Source: Smittium culicis
Taxonomy: Eukaryota; Kickxellomycota; Harpellomycetes; Harpellales; Legeriomycetaceae
Length of the DNA stretch: 26,197 nt
Assembly (NCBI GenBank): GCA_001970855.1
Contig: LSSN01003453.1
Location: forward strand, 1-26,197
Reading direction: 5' to 3'
The notes beneath the pieces are model-generated. The model saw only the letters and a list, made by a program, of their open reading frames with translations, made no database searches and had not been told where the DNA came from. How positions within the stretch are numbered: position 1 is the stretch's first letter; each line of letters starts with the position of its first letter. This document shows positions 10,863 to 21,484 of the stretch, one piece after another. The position numbers and the translations under genes were made by a program.

Positions 10863-11566
10863 TTAATGATCGAGATTTCTTTAAATATAGTTTTAACAGG
10901 TATTTCTGTCAATGCCTGTATTAAATAATATACACTCTATTGAATTCCTATAAAAGCGCATCTTGATAGTTAAATAAAAAATTTACATGGCGAGAATACC
11001 ACTAATTTGGCAATGCAAATTGGCTATTTGTCCGGCTTGTGCCGTATTCAAGGGTCAGTGTCCGGTGCTTTGGGCGGACATTCTGGCTAAATGTAGAACA
11101 TTTAGACGGATTTTTATTCAGGATACTTTTCCCAAACAAAAAAAAAAATAAAAAATTACAAATCAAAGCATTTTAATATTTGGCTGTTGTGCAAATAAAA
11201 ATATTACTAATCTTGTCAGAAAAAGTCAAATCTGATTTCTACTGATTTTAAGTGACTAATAAACTCTGATATTTATTGCTCAGGAACAAGTTTGGATTAC
11301 TTTAAAATTATTATTTGAAACTTTATCATTCGCACTCCATAACCCGGAATAAATCCCATTTTCTGTAAACTCAATTAATATATATAAACTTAGTTTAATA
11401 AATATTTTTAAAACACAGTTGTTATATACCACATTTTTCTGCCTGTCTTTCTATCTTTCTATCGTACTACATACTATAAATACCAAAACTAACTATTTCC
11501 TCTACCACAACTACTTAAAACTACCTCTTCAGATTCCCAAATTCAATTAATTCCTGCTTAAATAGT
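10863..11566. other. Upstream region of the pyridoxal kinase gene
   Basis: Contains the TTAA target of the MITE, a G+C-rich patch with a small Cys-rich ORF (10,987-11,151), and then about 400 bp of AT-rich DNA. The last 120 bp before the kinase ATG are pyrimidine-rich on the coding strand (CT/TTTCTA runs near 11,440-11,465), as is common for fungal promoters and 5' leaders. No single TATA box or operator can be assigned with confidence. Confidence 0.4.
10987..11151 (+). CDS. Small Cys-rich ORF, 54 aa, doubtful
   Basis: An ATG-initiated frame of 54 codons in an island much richer in G+C than its surroundings. The product has a CPAC motif (residues 15-18) among five cysteines (10, 15, 18, 25, 36) and a basic tail. 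No homologue is recognised. The same DNA carries TGTCCGG twice and an inverted pair TGTCCG...CGGACA separated by 10 bp (about 11,060-11,081). An alternative reading is therefore a regulatory or repeat-derived segment upstream of the kinase gene rather than a gene. Confidence 0.22.
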   Translation: MARIPLIWQCKLAICPACAVFKGQCPVLWADILAKCRTFRRIFIQDTFPKQKKK

Positions 11567-12687
11567 ATGCCTCGCGTTTTATCAATTCAATCTCATGTGG
11601 TTTCTGGCTATGTCGGAAACCGTGCTGCTACTTTCCCAATGCAGTACCTAGGCTTAGACGTCGATGTTATAAACACTGTACAGCTTTCAAACCATACAGG
11701 TAAACATATTCTTCATACTTAAAATATACATGATACGTATATTGATCATCCAAACATGGACTAGATTTAACATAGAAATCTTAACCATACGTTGTTTCCC
11801 TCTATAAAAAAAAAAACAAACAATTAGGCTATGACACATTAAGAGGAAAATCTTTCGAGTCAAGTCATATTTTAGAGCTTTTTGAAGGCTTGGAAGCAAA
11901 TGGTTTAGATTCATATGATTTCCTTCTCAGCGGATACATGGGGAACGCCGATAATATCAAAGCTGTTGCCCATATAGCAAAAAGATTATCTGCAAAAAAC
12001 CCTAAATTTTTCTTCTTGCTAGATACAGTTCTTGGAGACCACGGTAAAATGTACGTATCCGAAGATCTTATCGAGCTATACAGAAATGAACTATGTCCAT
12101 TAGCTAACTTAGTTACTCCAAATCAGTTCGAGGCCGAGTTGATTTCTGGAATAAAGATAAATACTATAAAAGATGCTATTGATGCCTGCAACTATTTCCA
12201 TAATATGGGCGTTGATAATGTCATCATCTCCTCGTCTACTTTAACTGACGACGCTGATTACTTACCAGCTTCTCATAACCCCGCTGACAAAATGCTACAC
12301 TTAATCGGATCGCAGTTTGATAGAGCATCAAAAACTACCAAGGCGTTCCGCATCTCCTCGCCTTGCCTTCCTGGTTACTACACGGGCGCTGGAGATCTCC
12401 TTTGCGCACTTACAATATCAAACATATCCTCGCTCCCATCATTCTCCAACACCCCTCTTCCTTTCGGATCACTCAAGGAAGTATGCGAACAAAGTCTCGC
12501 TTCTCAATTTACCGTCATCCACAACACCATGCTCAACCAAAAAAAATCTGGCATCCCAAGCCCAGCTGGCCTCAACCAGTCCCAGATGTCCTCTGCTCTC
12601 GTTAAATCGTTTGAGCTTCAACTCATCCAAAGTAGAGCCTCGCTAGCCAACCCAGAAATTAAATACAGAGCACACGATATCCTATAA
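11567..12687 (+). CDS. Pyridoxal kinase (vitamin B6 salvage), two exons
   Basis: ATP-dependent kinase that phosphorylates pyridoxal, pyridoxine and pyridoxamine, feeding the pyridoxal-5'-phosphate pool in the cytosol; it is the homologue of yeast Bud16 and animal PDXK. Exon 1 is 11,567-11,699, the intron 11,700-11,827 (128 bp, GTAAAC...TTAG, splitting a Gly codon), and exon 2 11,828-12,687, giving 330 aa (family about 310). Diagnostic segments are the N-terminal [13 protein letters not shown] (6-18), VQLSNHTGY (38-46, spanning the splice), D110 in [17 protein letters not shown] (141-149) and TGAGDLL with the catalytic base D234. The family usually has GTGD or GSGD, so GAGD is a small deviation. 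The start is the first ATG of the conserved N-terminus. The 3' half and the trailer are strongly C-rich and G-poor on the coding strand. It converges on the NAD synthetase gene. Confidence 0.97.
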
Positions 12688-13049
12688 CAATACTAATAAC
12701 AGTCCTCCTTTTCTCTCTCCCAATTACTTTTGATCATTACCACCTAGCCCTCCTTTTTCTCCTTTCCTCTTCTTTACATATAGCCACTTTATTTTTTCTT
12801 TTAATTTAAATCAACCTTTTATTAATCCAATACTAGTCTTTGCCATATTAATATTGTCTATTCTATGAATCAAGTTTACTAGCAAAAAAAAAAACATAAA
12901 TTCTAAATTCTAATTAGAAAAAAAAATATATAATAAAACTGTGTATTAGTTAAAAACTTTTCCCGTTTAATATACCACCTTATTTTCATATCATTTTACA
13001 CATAAAACTACTCACTTTTAAAAAAAAACGAATCAAAGTCACATTTAAA
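12688..13049. other. Convergent 3' intergenic region between pyridoxal kinase and NAD synthetase
   Basis: 362 bp holding both 3' ends. The first 110 bp after the kinase stop are a strong C/T tract, followed by AT-rich DNA with AATATATAATAAAAC near 12,925, a possible polyadenylation context. No gene or RNA is seen. Confidence 0.6.
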
Positions 13050-16000
13050 TCACCTATTAATCAACTCGTCAATCTTTTCGAATTGCCATTCCCATGTATT
13101 GTTATAAACGACCTGTCTTAGATCATGCCTATTGTTATCAATATTCTGCGGCTCAATGTGCAAACTAGGCGTCACTATCGACATTTTATGCCTATTAATG
13201 CCATAATAGTAGAAAAAATGTTTCACCTTGCTGGCAACTATAAACTCCTTGTCCCGACTCAGCTGCCATTTTTTCATTAACATTTTAAATAGCGATACAG
13301 GACCGCAAAATGCCAGTTTACGTAGCTTACCAAACACGTACAGTTCGTTATACGTCATCCCCATATCCTCCTAAATTACATTTATTCACAAAAAAATAAT
13401 TTATTAATCAATTAATTTGGTAGTACGTTTAATGCAGTAGAAAAAAAACTTTCTTTTTTTTTTTTTGAAAATTTATAAATAAAAAGTTTTATGAACCCTC
13501 CAAATCTTGAATATTCATATTAGATATCGTTTATAGCGTATAATGATAAATTAAACACGTCATTGGAGAGTTTTAATATTTGATGATTTAAGCAAGAACA
13601 AAAATGGTTTACCTCATCACTTTGTGTATTATTTAAAGATGCTGGCACAAGTTCTGCAGTTGGAGAAGCGTCCAAAAATCTAGAACAAATAAAAGTACAT
13701 TAAAGATAAATGGATCCGGTTACTTGATATTTAAAAATTTTTCTGCCACTATTAACAAAAGATCTGCATTCTTTGAAAACTATGTAAATTGAATAGAGTG
13801 AAAAGGAATATACTTACAAGTGCAAAAACCCGATTCTATAATATTTCTTAGCGAATTTGATATAATTAACAATTGAAACTTTGCTAAGTGATCCTATCGG
13901 GTTTATATCACCACTCGAATTGTCGTATTTTGTAAAGTATCCTCTCAAACTATCATTAATATTGTTGTTAAAAACAAAAAGATGATTTATTTAAACACAA
14001 AAGTACATATATTCATGTTTATTTTAAAAAAAAATTTTTTTACCATTCATCCATATTTGACGAGGATACAACCAGCAGTGTATTCGGTCTACCACGAACA
14101 AATAGCAAAAGCGAAGAGAAAAAATACGCCAGAACCATTCTCACACGAGCCTTATAAAAAAAAAAAAGTTAAAAGTAAAGCAAATAAATGATTAGTGAAA
14201 TAAGTATAAAATTATAATTTAAATTTTTATATGAATAAATAGTATGTTTTTTAGGGCTAAAAGTTACTTGTATGTTTTGTAATGCTATTGACTCGACGTT
14301 TGAACCACCGTGTATAGTAAAGTTGGGAGTTTTGTTTGTTATGAATGAAAATATGGTTAATATTGCAAAAACTATAGCATCAAAATTGAAATCTGTATGG
14401 TAACTACAAAGAATTAATATTAAGATAAGTGCACATATTTTTTTAGGCTTAAAAAATAAAAAATAAATATATATTAGACAAATATTTAAAAAGTATAGTG
14501 TTTTTTTGTACACCTTTAATAAAAAGTGCCAAAATCAAATTAAAATAAAAAGTAATTGCTTTTTTTTTTATAGAGATATGGCGTTAAATAAGAATAAATT
14601 ATATATATTAAAAAAAAAAGGATAAATGAAAACCTCTCAATTTCTGTTGCGATCATGACAGATCTGTTTCTTGTTTCGTTACTAGAGTTCTCTGTGGCCA
14701 TATAGCATGTATGAATAAGCAAGCTAATAAAACCAACAGACGATTAATAAAAAGCAAAACAATGTTGGTTAGATCAAAATGCATATAAATAAAAATAAAA
14801 ATGAAACAGTTTTAAAATTAATCAAAATCGTAGATATATAAAGTACTTTGATATTTCTTTGGGTGTTTTGGGAACCCAAGTCGATTCATTAGGCAGCCCA
14901 ACGATTCGCTTGAGGTCAGATAAAACTTTTTCATCTAGAAAAAATAAAGGTAATAATATTACATTTAGTAATGAAATATAGTTTTAAATCAAAAATATTG
15001 AAATAGGCAATAAATTTGAGAGCTAATACATTAAAAAAAGACAAGATTGAAATGATAGAAAACATACCTCCATTTTGAATAGCGTTGAGAATCAAAAAGC
15101 ACATAGAATAGGTAATTATAGCAGCTGAGCAACTGTCAATTCCTCCGCTGAGAGGGATGAAATAACCGCCGGCCATATTAGCTTTGCGCAAATAGTCCCA
15201 CATCCAGCAAGCGGGACCCAGGCTATTTTTTTTAAAAAGTTAAAAACATTTGGTTATTAGATATAGAATATAATAAAAATAATTGTGACGGAATGGATTC
15301 TTTTTAAATGAGAATAAAATATTATTTGCACAAACTTTATTTCTTCTTCTGGCTTTAGATACTCGACAATTACGGGATCAGTTTGTGGTATATTTGATTG
15401 CTTTAAATCAAAATCGATGAATATTCGATGAAATTCTGGCGCGCTGTTAGATTGATTATAAAAACTAGATATTGATGATCTGTACATTCTGACCTCTTCA
15501 ATATCAACAGATGCAGTAACAACTTCCTATAGTTTAAATATTTTCAAAATAAATAAATGCATGTATGATTTTTTATCAAAATATGATTATAAGTAAATAA
15601 AAAGAGAGAATTTTAGTGGGGAGAGGGGGCAAGGGAATAGATAAAATGTGGAAATATAAAATTAAATATTATGGTATTAGACAAATTTACAGTTTCGTTT
15701 AGACTGAACTGCATCCCAATTGCTAGGACTCTACCATTGGATAAAATCATAGGAGATCCATCAAAATATAGGCGATCCCCGTCACAGCCTCGCTGATTTC
15801 CATAAACATAAATACCGCCGCACTATAAAAAAAAGTATAATTATTTGTAAATAGAAAGGCATTGGGTGAAAAAAAAGTAAAAAGGGATAGAAATTACCTT
15901 GAGAGTTGCAGATTTCATGAATTTTACGCGTTTAGATAATTTGCCTAGCTCAAAATATGATGAGGAGTTATTGATAATAATTTCAGCGCTACTGAGGAAC

Positions 16001-16998
16001 ATATCAATATGCGGAGGTTTAGCAGTGAAAAGCTCTTCGCAAATTTCAAAGCCAATGCACCCATCATTTGTTTCGATTAAGGATTGACCAAATTTTGTTA
16101 AAACCTAATAATTATTTTTATTTTTTAGAAAAAAAAGTAACTAGTTCATAAAGTATTCATATTTTCAGAATATTCTGTTAATAAAGCAAGGAATTTTTAC
16201 TTGGTTGTTAGTTCTTGTAATAATTTCAGGTAGTTCGTAATCGTAAATGGAATTATCGTTTGGCCATGGGGTAAACCAGCGCAGTTCATTAAAGTTTCCA
16301 TCGATGGCCATCCATATCTTTGGCCGGATGAGTAAGATCTGACCGTTGAGTATAGTTACAGTACAGTTGTATATTTTTTTATTGAACAGTACAGGCCTTT
16401 TTAATTAGTAAAAATGAATGTAAGTAATCAATGTTATGTATTAAAATATAAATATTTAGCGATATAAGAAGGGGAGGGGAGTAGAGGTTTTTTGAATCAG
16501 TGTAATAGAATGACTTACATGCCAGTACATATTATGATATCTCGTAACTCAGGGTCAGAAATTATTTTTGCAACGATTTCCCACGAGTGAAATATGGTAT
16601 CATCTATTTAGATAAATAATAGAATAAGCTGCTAATTAAAGGTGTAATACTTTAAAAAAAAGTTTTGGAAGGGTAAAGACGAAGAGCAGGGATACCTTCA
16701 TAGAAGTGGTCCTGGCATGAGTAACCTCTATAAAAACAAAAATATATATAAATGAAATAAAATTAGGATGAAGGTTAGTCAACGGTATTTGACTAGTGGG
16801 AAAATGAAATTAATAGAATTTTTCGTGAGTTTACGTTATTTCGAGCTCGGAGCCAACACGGATTTTAGAGTTGTTTTGCTTGGCAGTTATGATTGTGCTT
16901 CTGATACGCTCATAATTTCCTTTGAAGTCTAAAGCATGCTGATTCATAGCGCAAGTTGAAATGAGGACATGCTTTTCCATCATCTCATTTGGCGACAT
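13050..16998 (-). CDS. QNS1: Glutamine-dependent NAD+ synthetase, 15 exons, 700 aa
   Basis: Amidates nicotinate adenine dinucleotide to NAD+ using ATP and ammonia channelled from glutamine. Exons (minus): 16998..16835, 16727..16696, 16603..16519, 16396..16201, 16104..15898, 15822..15691, 15526..15336, 15222..15068, 14934..14847, 14723..14634, 14403..14268, 14150..14044, 13949..13818, 13679..13613, 13370..13050. All 14 introns (75-242 bp) are GT-AG, and the sum is 2,103 nt with no internal stop. The N-terminal nitrilase-type glutaminase keeps its triad: E51 in GSELEIT, K120 in RPKIW, C181 in ICEELFT. The synthetase domain keeps the pyrophosphate loop SGGIDS (361-366), [31 protein letters not shown] and the C-terminal MGMTYNEL...[11 protein letters not shown]. 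Length is close to yeast Qns1 (about 714 aa). The first ATG is at 16998; ATGs at 16983 and 16980 are possible alternatives. Small deviations such as MATENSS for MGTENSS do not hit catalytic residues. Confidence 0.97.
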
Positions 16999-17533
16999 AT
17001 TTGAATTGAAATACTTTTTGTGGTTAGGCAACGTTGTTAGTTTGTTGAAAGAGGGGGTGGGATGTATAAAGAAAGAGATTTGAATTAACTTGAAGGATTA
17101 AAGATAGGGATTGTGTTGAAAATAATAAATCTTTCGAGCCCCCTTAGCTTAGGGATTTTGAGGTAAGCGTTTTATCAGCGATCGGGTATAAAATGTGTAC
17201 AAAATACTTGCAGTTAAATGGAATATGATTTGAATCGAATTGATTAAGAGTATATAATTTTGGCTGTTGTGGTTATGATATACCTTTTGTGTATTGCCTG
17301 TGAATTGACATCGAAGATCTGAGCATATAGACAAAGGACTATTTGAACTGAATGCGGTTTGTGTTACTTATATTTTTTTTTGCTAAGTCTGAAGAGAGGT
17401 TGAGAGATATTTTTATGGTTTAGTAATAGCGCACTAATAACAGAACGGATCAAACTAATGGCATCTGGCTAGCTTTGAGTGTTCAGCTCAAATAGGCTCG
17501 GAGTAAAATCTTATTATCGGGAAATTTTTTCAT
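16999..17533. promoter_or_regulatory. Upstream region of the NAD synthetase gene
   Basis: On the gene's strand the 60 bp upstream of about 17,030 form a pyrimidine-rich leader with a CCCACCCCCTC stretch (17,050-17,060) just after a TTTATAC motif. Further up is a 17-codon ATG frame at 17,326..17,273, possibly an upstream ORF. I see no other gene in this segment. Confidence 0.4.
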
Positions 17534-17720
17534 CCCTATATGAGTGGCATACTAATTTTGATCTACCAAATACAGACAACTGAGATCAATAGTAATAATT
17601 ATTTTCTGAGCTCTTAATAATCATTGGTTTATTGATAAATACCAGCAAATATATTGCTACTTTAAAATTCTGGCGAATCATTAGATCCATCTATTTAACG
17701 ACTGCTGGGCGGTAAAAGGG
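17534..17720. mobile_element. Diverged second copy of the 189-bp MITE (187 bp)
   Basis: Begins CCCTATATGAGTGGCATAC and ends GGGCGGTAAAAGGG. Its interior aligns along the whole length with 10,674-10,862: TTTGATCTAC at the same offset, then similar CAACTGA, TTAATAATCATTGG, CAGCAAATA and TTGCTA segments. The flanking TTAA is decayed on both sides, implying an older insertion. Confidence 0.65.
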
Positions 17721-17760
17721 CAAAAAGGCATAATTGACGCTATCTAAACTACGCATTATT

Positions 17761-17910
17761 GTCGCCTGAAAGGTATAATTCGATAATAAAACCATGACCT
17801 TTTGGTTCATCAATACCAAATACCAGGACTGCTTTTTGCATTTACTTTGATATGAATAGCCTAATTTTCGCTTATATTAACCTGTTTACCCTTTCAGGGG
17901 CGGTTGACTT
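17761..17910. repeat. Pair of inverted TIR-like ends, outward-facing
   Basis: GTCGCCTGAAAGG followed by TATAA (17,761-17,778) looks like the right end of a CCTTTCAGG-type element. TTTACCCTTTCAGGGG CGG (17,885-17,903) looks like the left end of another; it shares CCCTTTCAGGGG with the clean TTAA-flanked end at 26,072. About 115 bp separate them. No partner end for the 17,889 copy was found to its right, so it is probably truncated. The 62-residue ORF over this repeat is not a gene. Confidence 0.4.
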
Positions 17911-17999
17911 TTTTTTAATTTGCGTTATAATTATGCCTCAAAGCCAGCAAATAAAAATCAAATTAGGTTTAACTATTTTTAGTTTTCACCTTCTATATG

Positions 18000-18900
18000 G
18001 GTTATTTTCTATTTCCAATCCAATAAAACTAAACAGCTAAATTAAAAAAAAACACTATTTAAGTACCTACAAGTATTGGTTTAAAACTTATCAATAGCGA
18101 ATAAGAAATTGCCTTAAAATAAGCCAACGAATGATAATAGCTGAATACACAGTTATTCAAGTGCTTCAGTTAACAGCGACTATGAACCAATAGATCGTAC
18201 CCTTCTTTTATTTTGTTAATTTCTATTTTATGAGAGTTTCCTAGGGCGAGAGGAACATTTTTTTCATGGAATTTTATTTGTTAATTATTATTAGATAGTT
18301 TTATTGGCTGAGCTAATTAATCCATTTGATAGTTTGCTCTAAATGAATTTAAACCCCAAATAAAATTTGATGTGAAGGAAAATTTTACTAGAAAATGTTC
18401 CGCTCTTCAAAAGAATCTCCCATATATTTATGTAAAAAATTCATATCAGCAGAAATAAATTAAAAAGATTATCAAAAGGAATTTCTAGCTACAGAAGTAG
18501 CGCTAAATATTAGAGACAATAACTGTGTGTAGCTGACCATAGCTTTGTGGTAATAAAAAGTCATAAAAACTTACGGTGTATAAAAGTACATAAAATGATA
18601 AATAGGAGGCAGGCAAGATGCTCTTTAATATTTTTTCGGTACTAAATTAAAATTATACCCAGATCAGTGAAATTTGAAAGAAAACCAGAGCGCAGTCAGG
18701 AAAAAAAAAAGCCCAAAAAGTAAAATAAAATAAAATTCATAATTCAAGTATTTTTTTTTAGCACACTAAATACAAAATTAATTTCAGAATCATAGATACT
18801 AACTGAAACTATGCATGAAAAATAGAAATCAAAGTATTAGAAGAAATAAAAGCTCTAGGAAGATTCCCAATACAAAATATCTTTATAATTTAAAACAATC
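18000..18900. other. AT-rich stretch before the gypsy relic
   Basis: I could not read reverse transcriptase or RNase H motifs here, although they would precede the integrase of an intact Ty3/gypsy element. No LTR pair was identified. Confidence 0.4.
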
Positions 18901-18938
18901 GCAGCTATATTCCAGAATCTTATTGATAAAAAAAATAT

Positions 18939-19560
18939 AGTAGAATATCGCGAATCCCAACTAGCAGACCTCAACGAAGTATTGAAAACAGTCAAACTAG
19001 TATCCGGGCTCTACTGGTTTCCGAAAATAAAATTAGCATTAAAAAATTATAGCGAGTCTTGAAAAAGTTTTCAACAGAAGTAAAAATTAATAATAACAAA
19101 AATTATGCTCTGCTATATCCTCCACCAATAACAAAAAAAATAATGATCTTCGTTATCAATTAATATCACAGTTAAACTAAAATAGCTAGAAAGAAATACT
19201 ACCATACTTTTAGATACGGATCAGTTTACGAAAATTTCAAAATTTATCCCGATGAATAAGCTACCTGACTAAAAAAAGCAATGAATATTATTATTGATAT
19301 TATATTAGTAATTTAGGCTTATCTAAAGATATTATATCTGATAAAGGTATATCATTTATTTCAAATTTTATAAAAGAGTTATAGAAATTAAAAAAGTTAA
19401 TAAAAAACTCTAGCGCATTTAATCCCAAAATCGATGGCCAGACAGACAGAATTAACAAAATTCTGTAAAAATACAAAATATGCTTTGAAAACTTACAACA
19501 AATAGACAATAAAAGAGTGCTTCCTATATTCGAATTATCAATTAACAATTCAACTTGTAC
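18939..19560 (+). pseudogene. Ty3/gypsy retrotransposon integrase, heavily degraded
   Basis: Translation with stops removed follows a Ty3/gypsy integrase from the zinc-binding region to the catalytic core. At 18,939-19,058 is QLADLNEVLKT...GLYWFPKIKLAL, matching the GHxGxxKT...YYWPxM segment, with the HHCC zinc ligands lost. At about 19,213 is LDTDQFTKISKFIPMNKL, matching DRFTKMAHFIP with its first catalytic Asp region. At 19,314-19,380 is GLSKDIISDKGISFISNFIKEL, keeping the second Asp. At 19,417-19,460 is FNPKIDGQTDRIN, where the catalytic Glu of GQTER is replaced by Asp. After that come CFENLQQ and INNST. At least six stop codons interrupt it, so it is dead. The antisense 82-residue frame is a shadow. 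Confidence 0.8.
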
Positions 19561-20731
19561 TTAGTCAAAAATCCGCAACATTCTTTAAATTAATGAGAAT
19601 TAATCTAATATTTAGCTCTAATAAAATTTTTTTCTTCATTAGTTCCAGATACTGAAGCCAGAATATAGAAATAAAAGACAATTAAAAAATAATCTTTGGC
19701 AATATTGAAAATGAAGTTGTAGACTATAAACGATTCCACGAAAAAAAAAAAAAACTGGGCAGCTATAGAGCATTTCTAAGAAATGTATTTGGTGTGATTT
19801 AATTATGGCAATATTAAATCAATCCCAAATAAATAAATTATTGTCATATATTTATAATGCCATTAGAAATAAAAACATTTATTAAAGATGTAACATATTG
19901 AACGATTCGTTCACAATATCTAAAAATAAACTAAGATAAACTGCAATAATTAGTTATATACTAGACATAAAATTTCTACGACAGAAATTGGGTTTATAAA
20001 TCAGTTATTAGAAATCAAGATTTAGAATTCAATTATCATCAAATCAATCCAAAAATAAATTTCGAAAAATAAATTATTTCTCCCAGAAAAATGAAATCAA
20101 TTAAATTATCCATAATTGCATTAATACTTTCACAATTTATTAAATTTATTTTTCAAAATCCGTAGAGCGAGATAATGAAATATTCTTTATTCAAAATTTA
20201 ATTGTCTACAAATCAGTATATCGTTTTACGATTGCCTTTTAACCAAGAAAACCTCATTAATAATGGCACACATAAGTTTATTAACTATAATTCAACTCTA
20301 TGATTATAAACCAGAGTTTACCTGTACATGTTTAGTTTAAGCTTTTCAAATTTAAAATTATATCCCTATTTTAGTTTTAGTTTTACTTAATTTATTATTC
20401 TAATAAAAATCTACTGCCACCTAGTTCATTACAACTTCTGTTAATATTATTTAAAAATTATCGAATACAACCAATTTTATATTGTAAGCTGAATAGAGAT
20501 TAAATTAATACCTCATTTATATCTAAATCTAAATCTCGACCACTATTTTTTTAAAATTGTTTTGAGGAATAATTATCAGTATATTTTATGTCCTTCCGGA
20601 TGTAAAGTGTATTTTTTATTTAGCTTTATCTTATTTTTCAAGCCCCAAGTTATTTATATATTTTTTGTCTCTGAGAATTTATTAACACAATTTAAAAGTA
20701 TACCAATTACTATTAAAAAATATTTAAAAAA
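19561..20731. other. AT-rich stretch after the gypsy relic
   Basis: Possibly the decayed C-terminal and 3' part of the same retroelement up to about 20,100, but no motif or LTR is recognisable. The rest is AT-rich with no gene seen. Confidence 0.35.
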
Positions 20732-21205
20732 TTAAAAAGATATTAAAAAAATAATTTTTCGACCGACCATCCTCCGCCGCTCTAGCAGCTCCATACCCAC
20801 TGAGAATTGGTTCAAGGGGGCTGGTGAATCACTTATACTTTGCAGTATAAGTGTTCTGGGCACAATGATTCCGTTCAAAAATTTGGCTGTTTCCGGCTCA
20901 AAATTTTGATCGGCTGTGCCAGCTCGAAGCTGGATCAAGATTGCTTAGACGCACCCCCAAAGGAGTTTTCCAACTAGCCCCAACCGGGCTTCGTTGAAAT
21001 TCGAAAGTAAATTTTTTTCGTCAAAGCGGATCGACGACGGTATGAACCAGCCGATCGTCGATGATCGGTGATTTCGCCACCGGCTGCAGTTAAGAAGTAT
21101 GTGGTCAACCGCCTCAGGCACACTCAAGTTGCAGCAGGAACAAAAATTTTTGAATTTTTTGTCGTCGATTTTCATTTTAGATAAGCGCTGTCAGGCCCTA
21201 CGATG
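20732..21205 (-). mobile_element. 5'-truncated non-LTR retrotransposon (LINE), C-terminal end of the RT protein
   Basis: Two frames lie in the same phase on the minus strand, 21,175..20,945 and 20,938..20,732, separated only by a TAA (20,945-20,947). The first contains C12-x2-C15-x9-H25-x4-C30 (FCSCCN...DHILLNC), the zinc knuckle found after the reverse transcriptase domain of many LINE proteins (R1/R2 and related types). Coding similarity fades above about 21,205, the expected pattern of 5' truncation. The continuation ends with ELLERRRMVGRKII just before an AT-rich tail. G+C is much higher than in the flanks, suggesting a recent insertion or strong past constraint. The in-frame TAA means this copy is not functional. 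The exact clade cannot be decided from the C-terminus. Confidence 0.75.
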
Positions 21206-21417
21206 TAAGTTAAATGTTTTTATTGGCTAAGCTTATTATAAAAGCAATATTTAAATTTCATTTCAAACCTATAAAAAAGTTCATAGGTTACAAACAAACA
21301 TAGAAATAATTTCTTTTTTTCTTTTTTTCAGTTTTGTGAATTTATTTAATATAATTTAGTAGTATACAAAAATAAAAAAAAATTAACTAAATAGTTAAGA
21401 AATCATTAAAAAATTTA

Positions 21418-21484
21418 TTTTTCGACCGACCATCCTCCGCAGCTCTAGCAGCTCCATACACACTGAGAATTGGTTCAAGGGGGC
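21418..21484 (-). mobile_element. Second LINE copy, only the last 67 bp
   Basis: 67 bp differing at two positions from 20,755-20,821 and in the same orientation. It begins (on the plus strand) with the same TTTTTCGACCGACCATCC boundary beside AT-rich DNA. This is an extreme 5' truncation, and it fixes the 3' end of the LINE at the CGAAAAA junction. Confidence 0.85.

Noticed and set aside
12317..12646. 109- and 80-residue frames in other phases
   Set aside because: Shadows inside exon 2 of pyridoxal kinase, open only because this part is C-rich.
15899..16087. 62-residue plus-strand frame
   Set aside because: Antisense of NAD synthetase exon 5, which carries the catalytic ICEELFT motif on the minus strand.
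17273..17326. Minus-strand ATG frame reading MLRSSMSIHRQYTK..., like a presequence exon, with a possible donor GTATAT
   Set aside because: The best acceptor downstream gives only about ten more codons before a stop, and NAD synthetase already has a complete conserved N-terminus. It is at most an upstream ORF or 5' leader exon.
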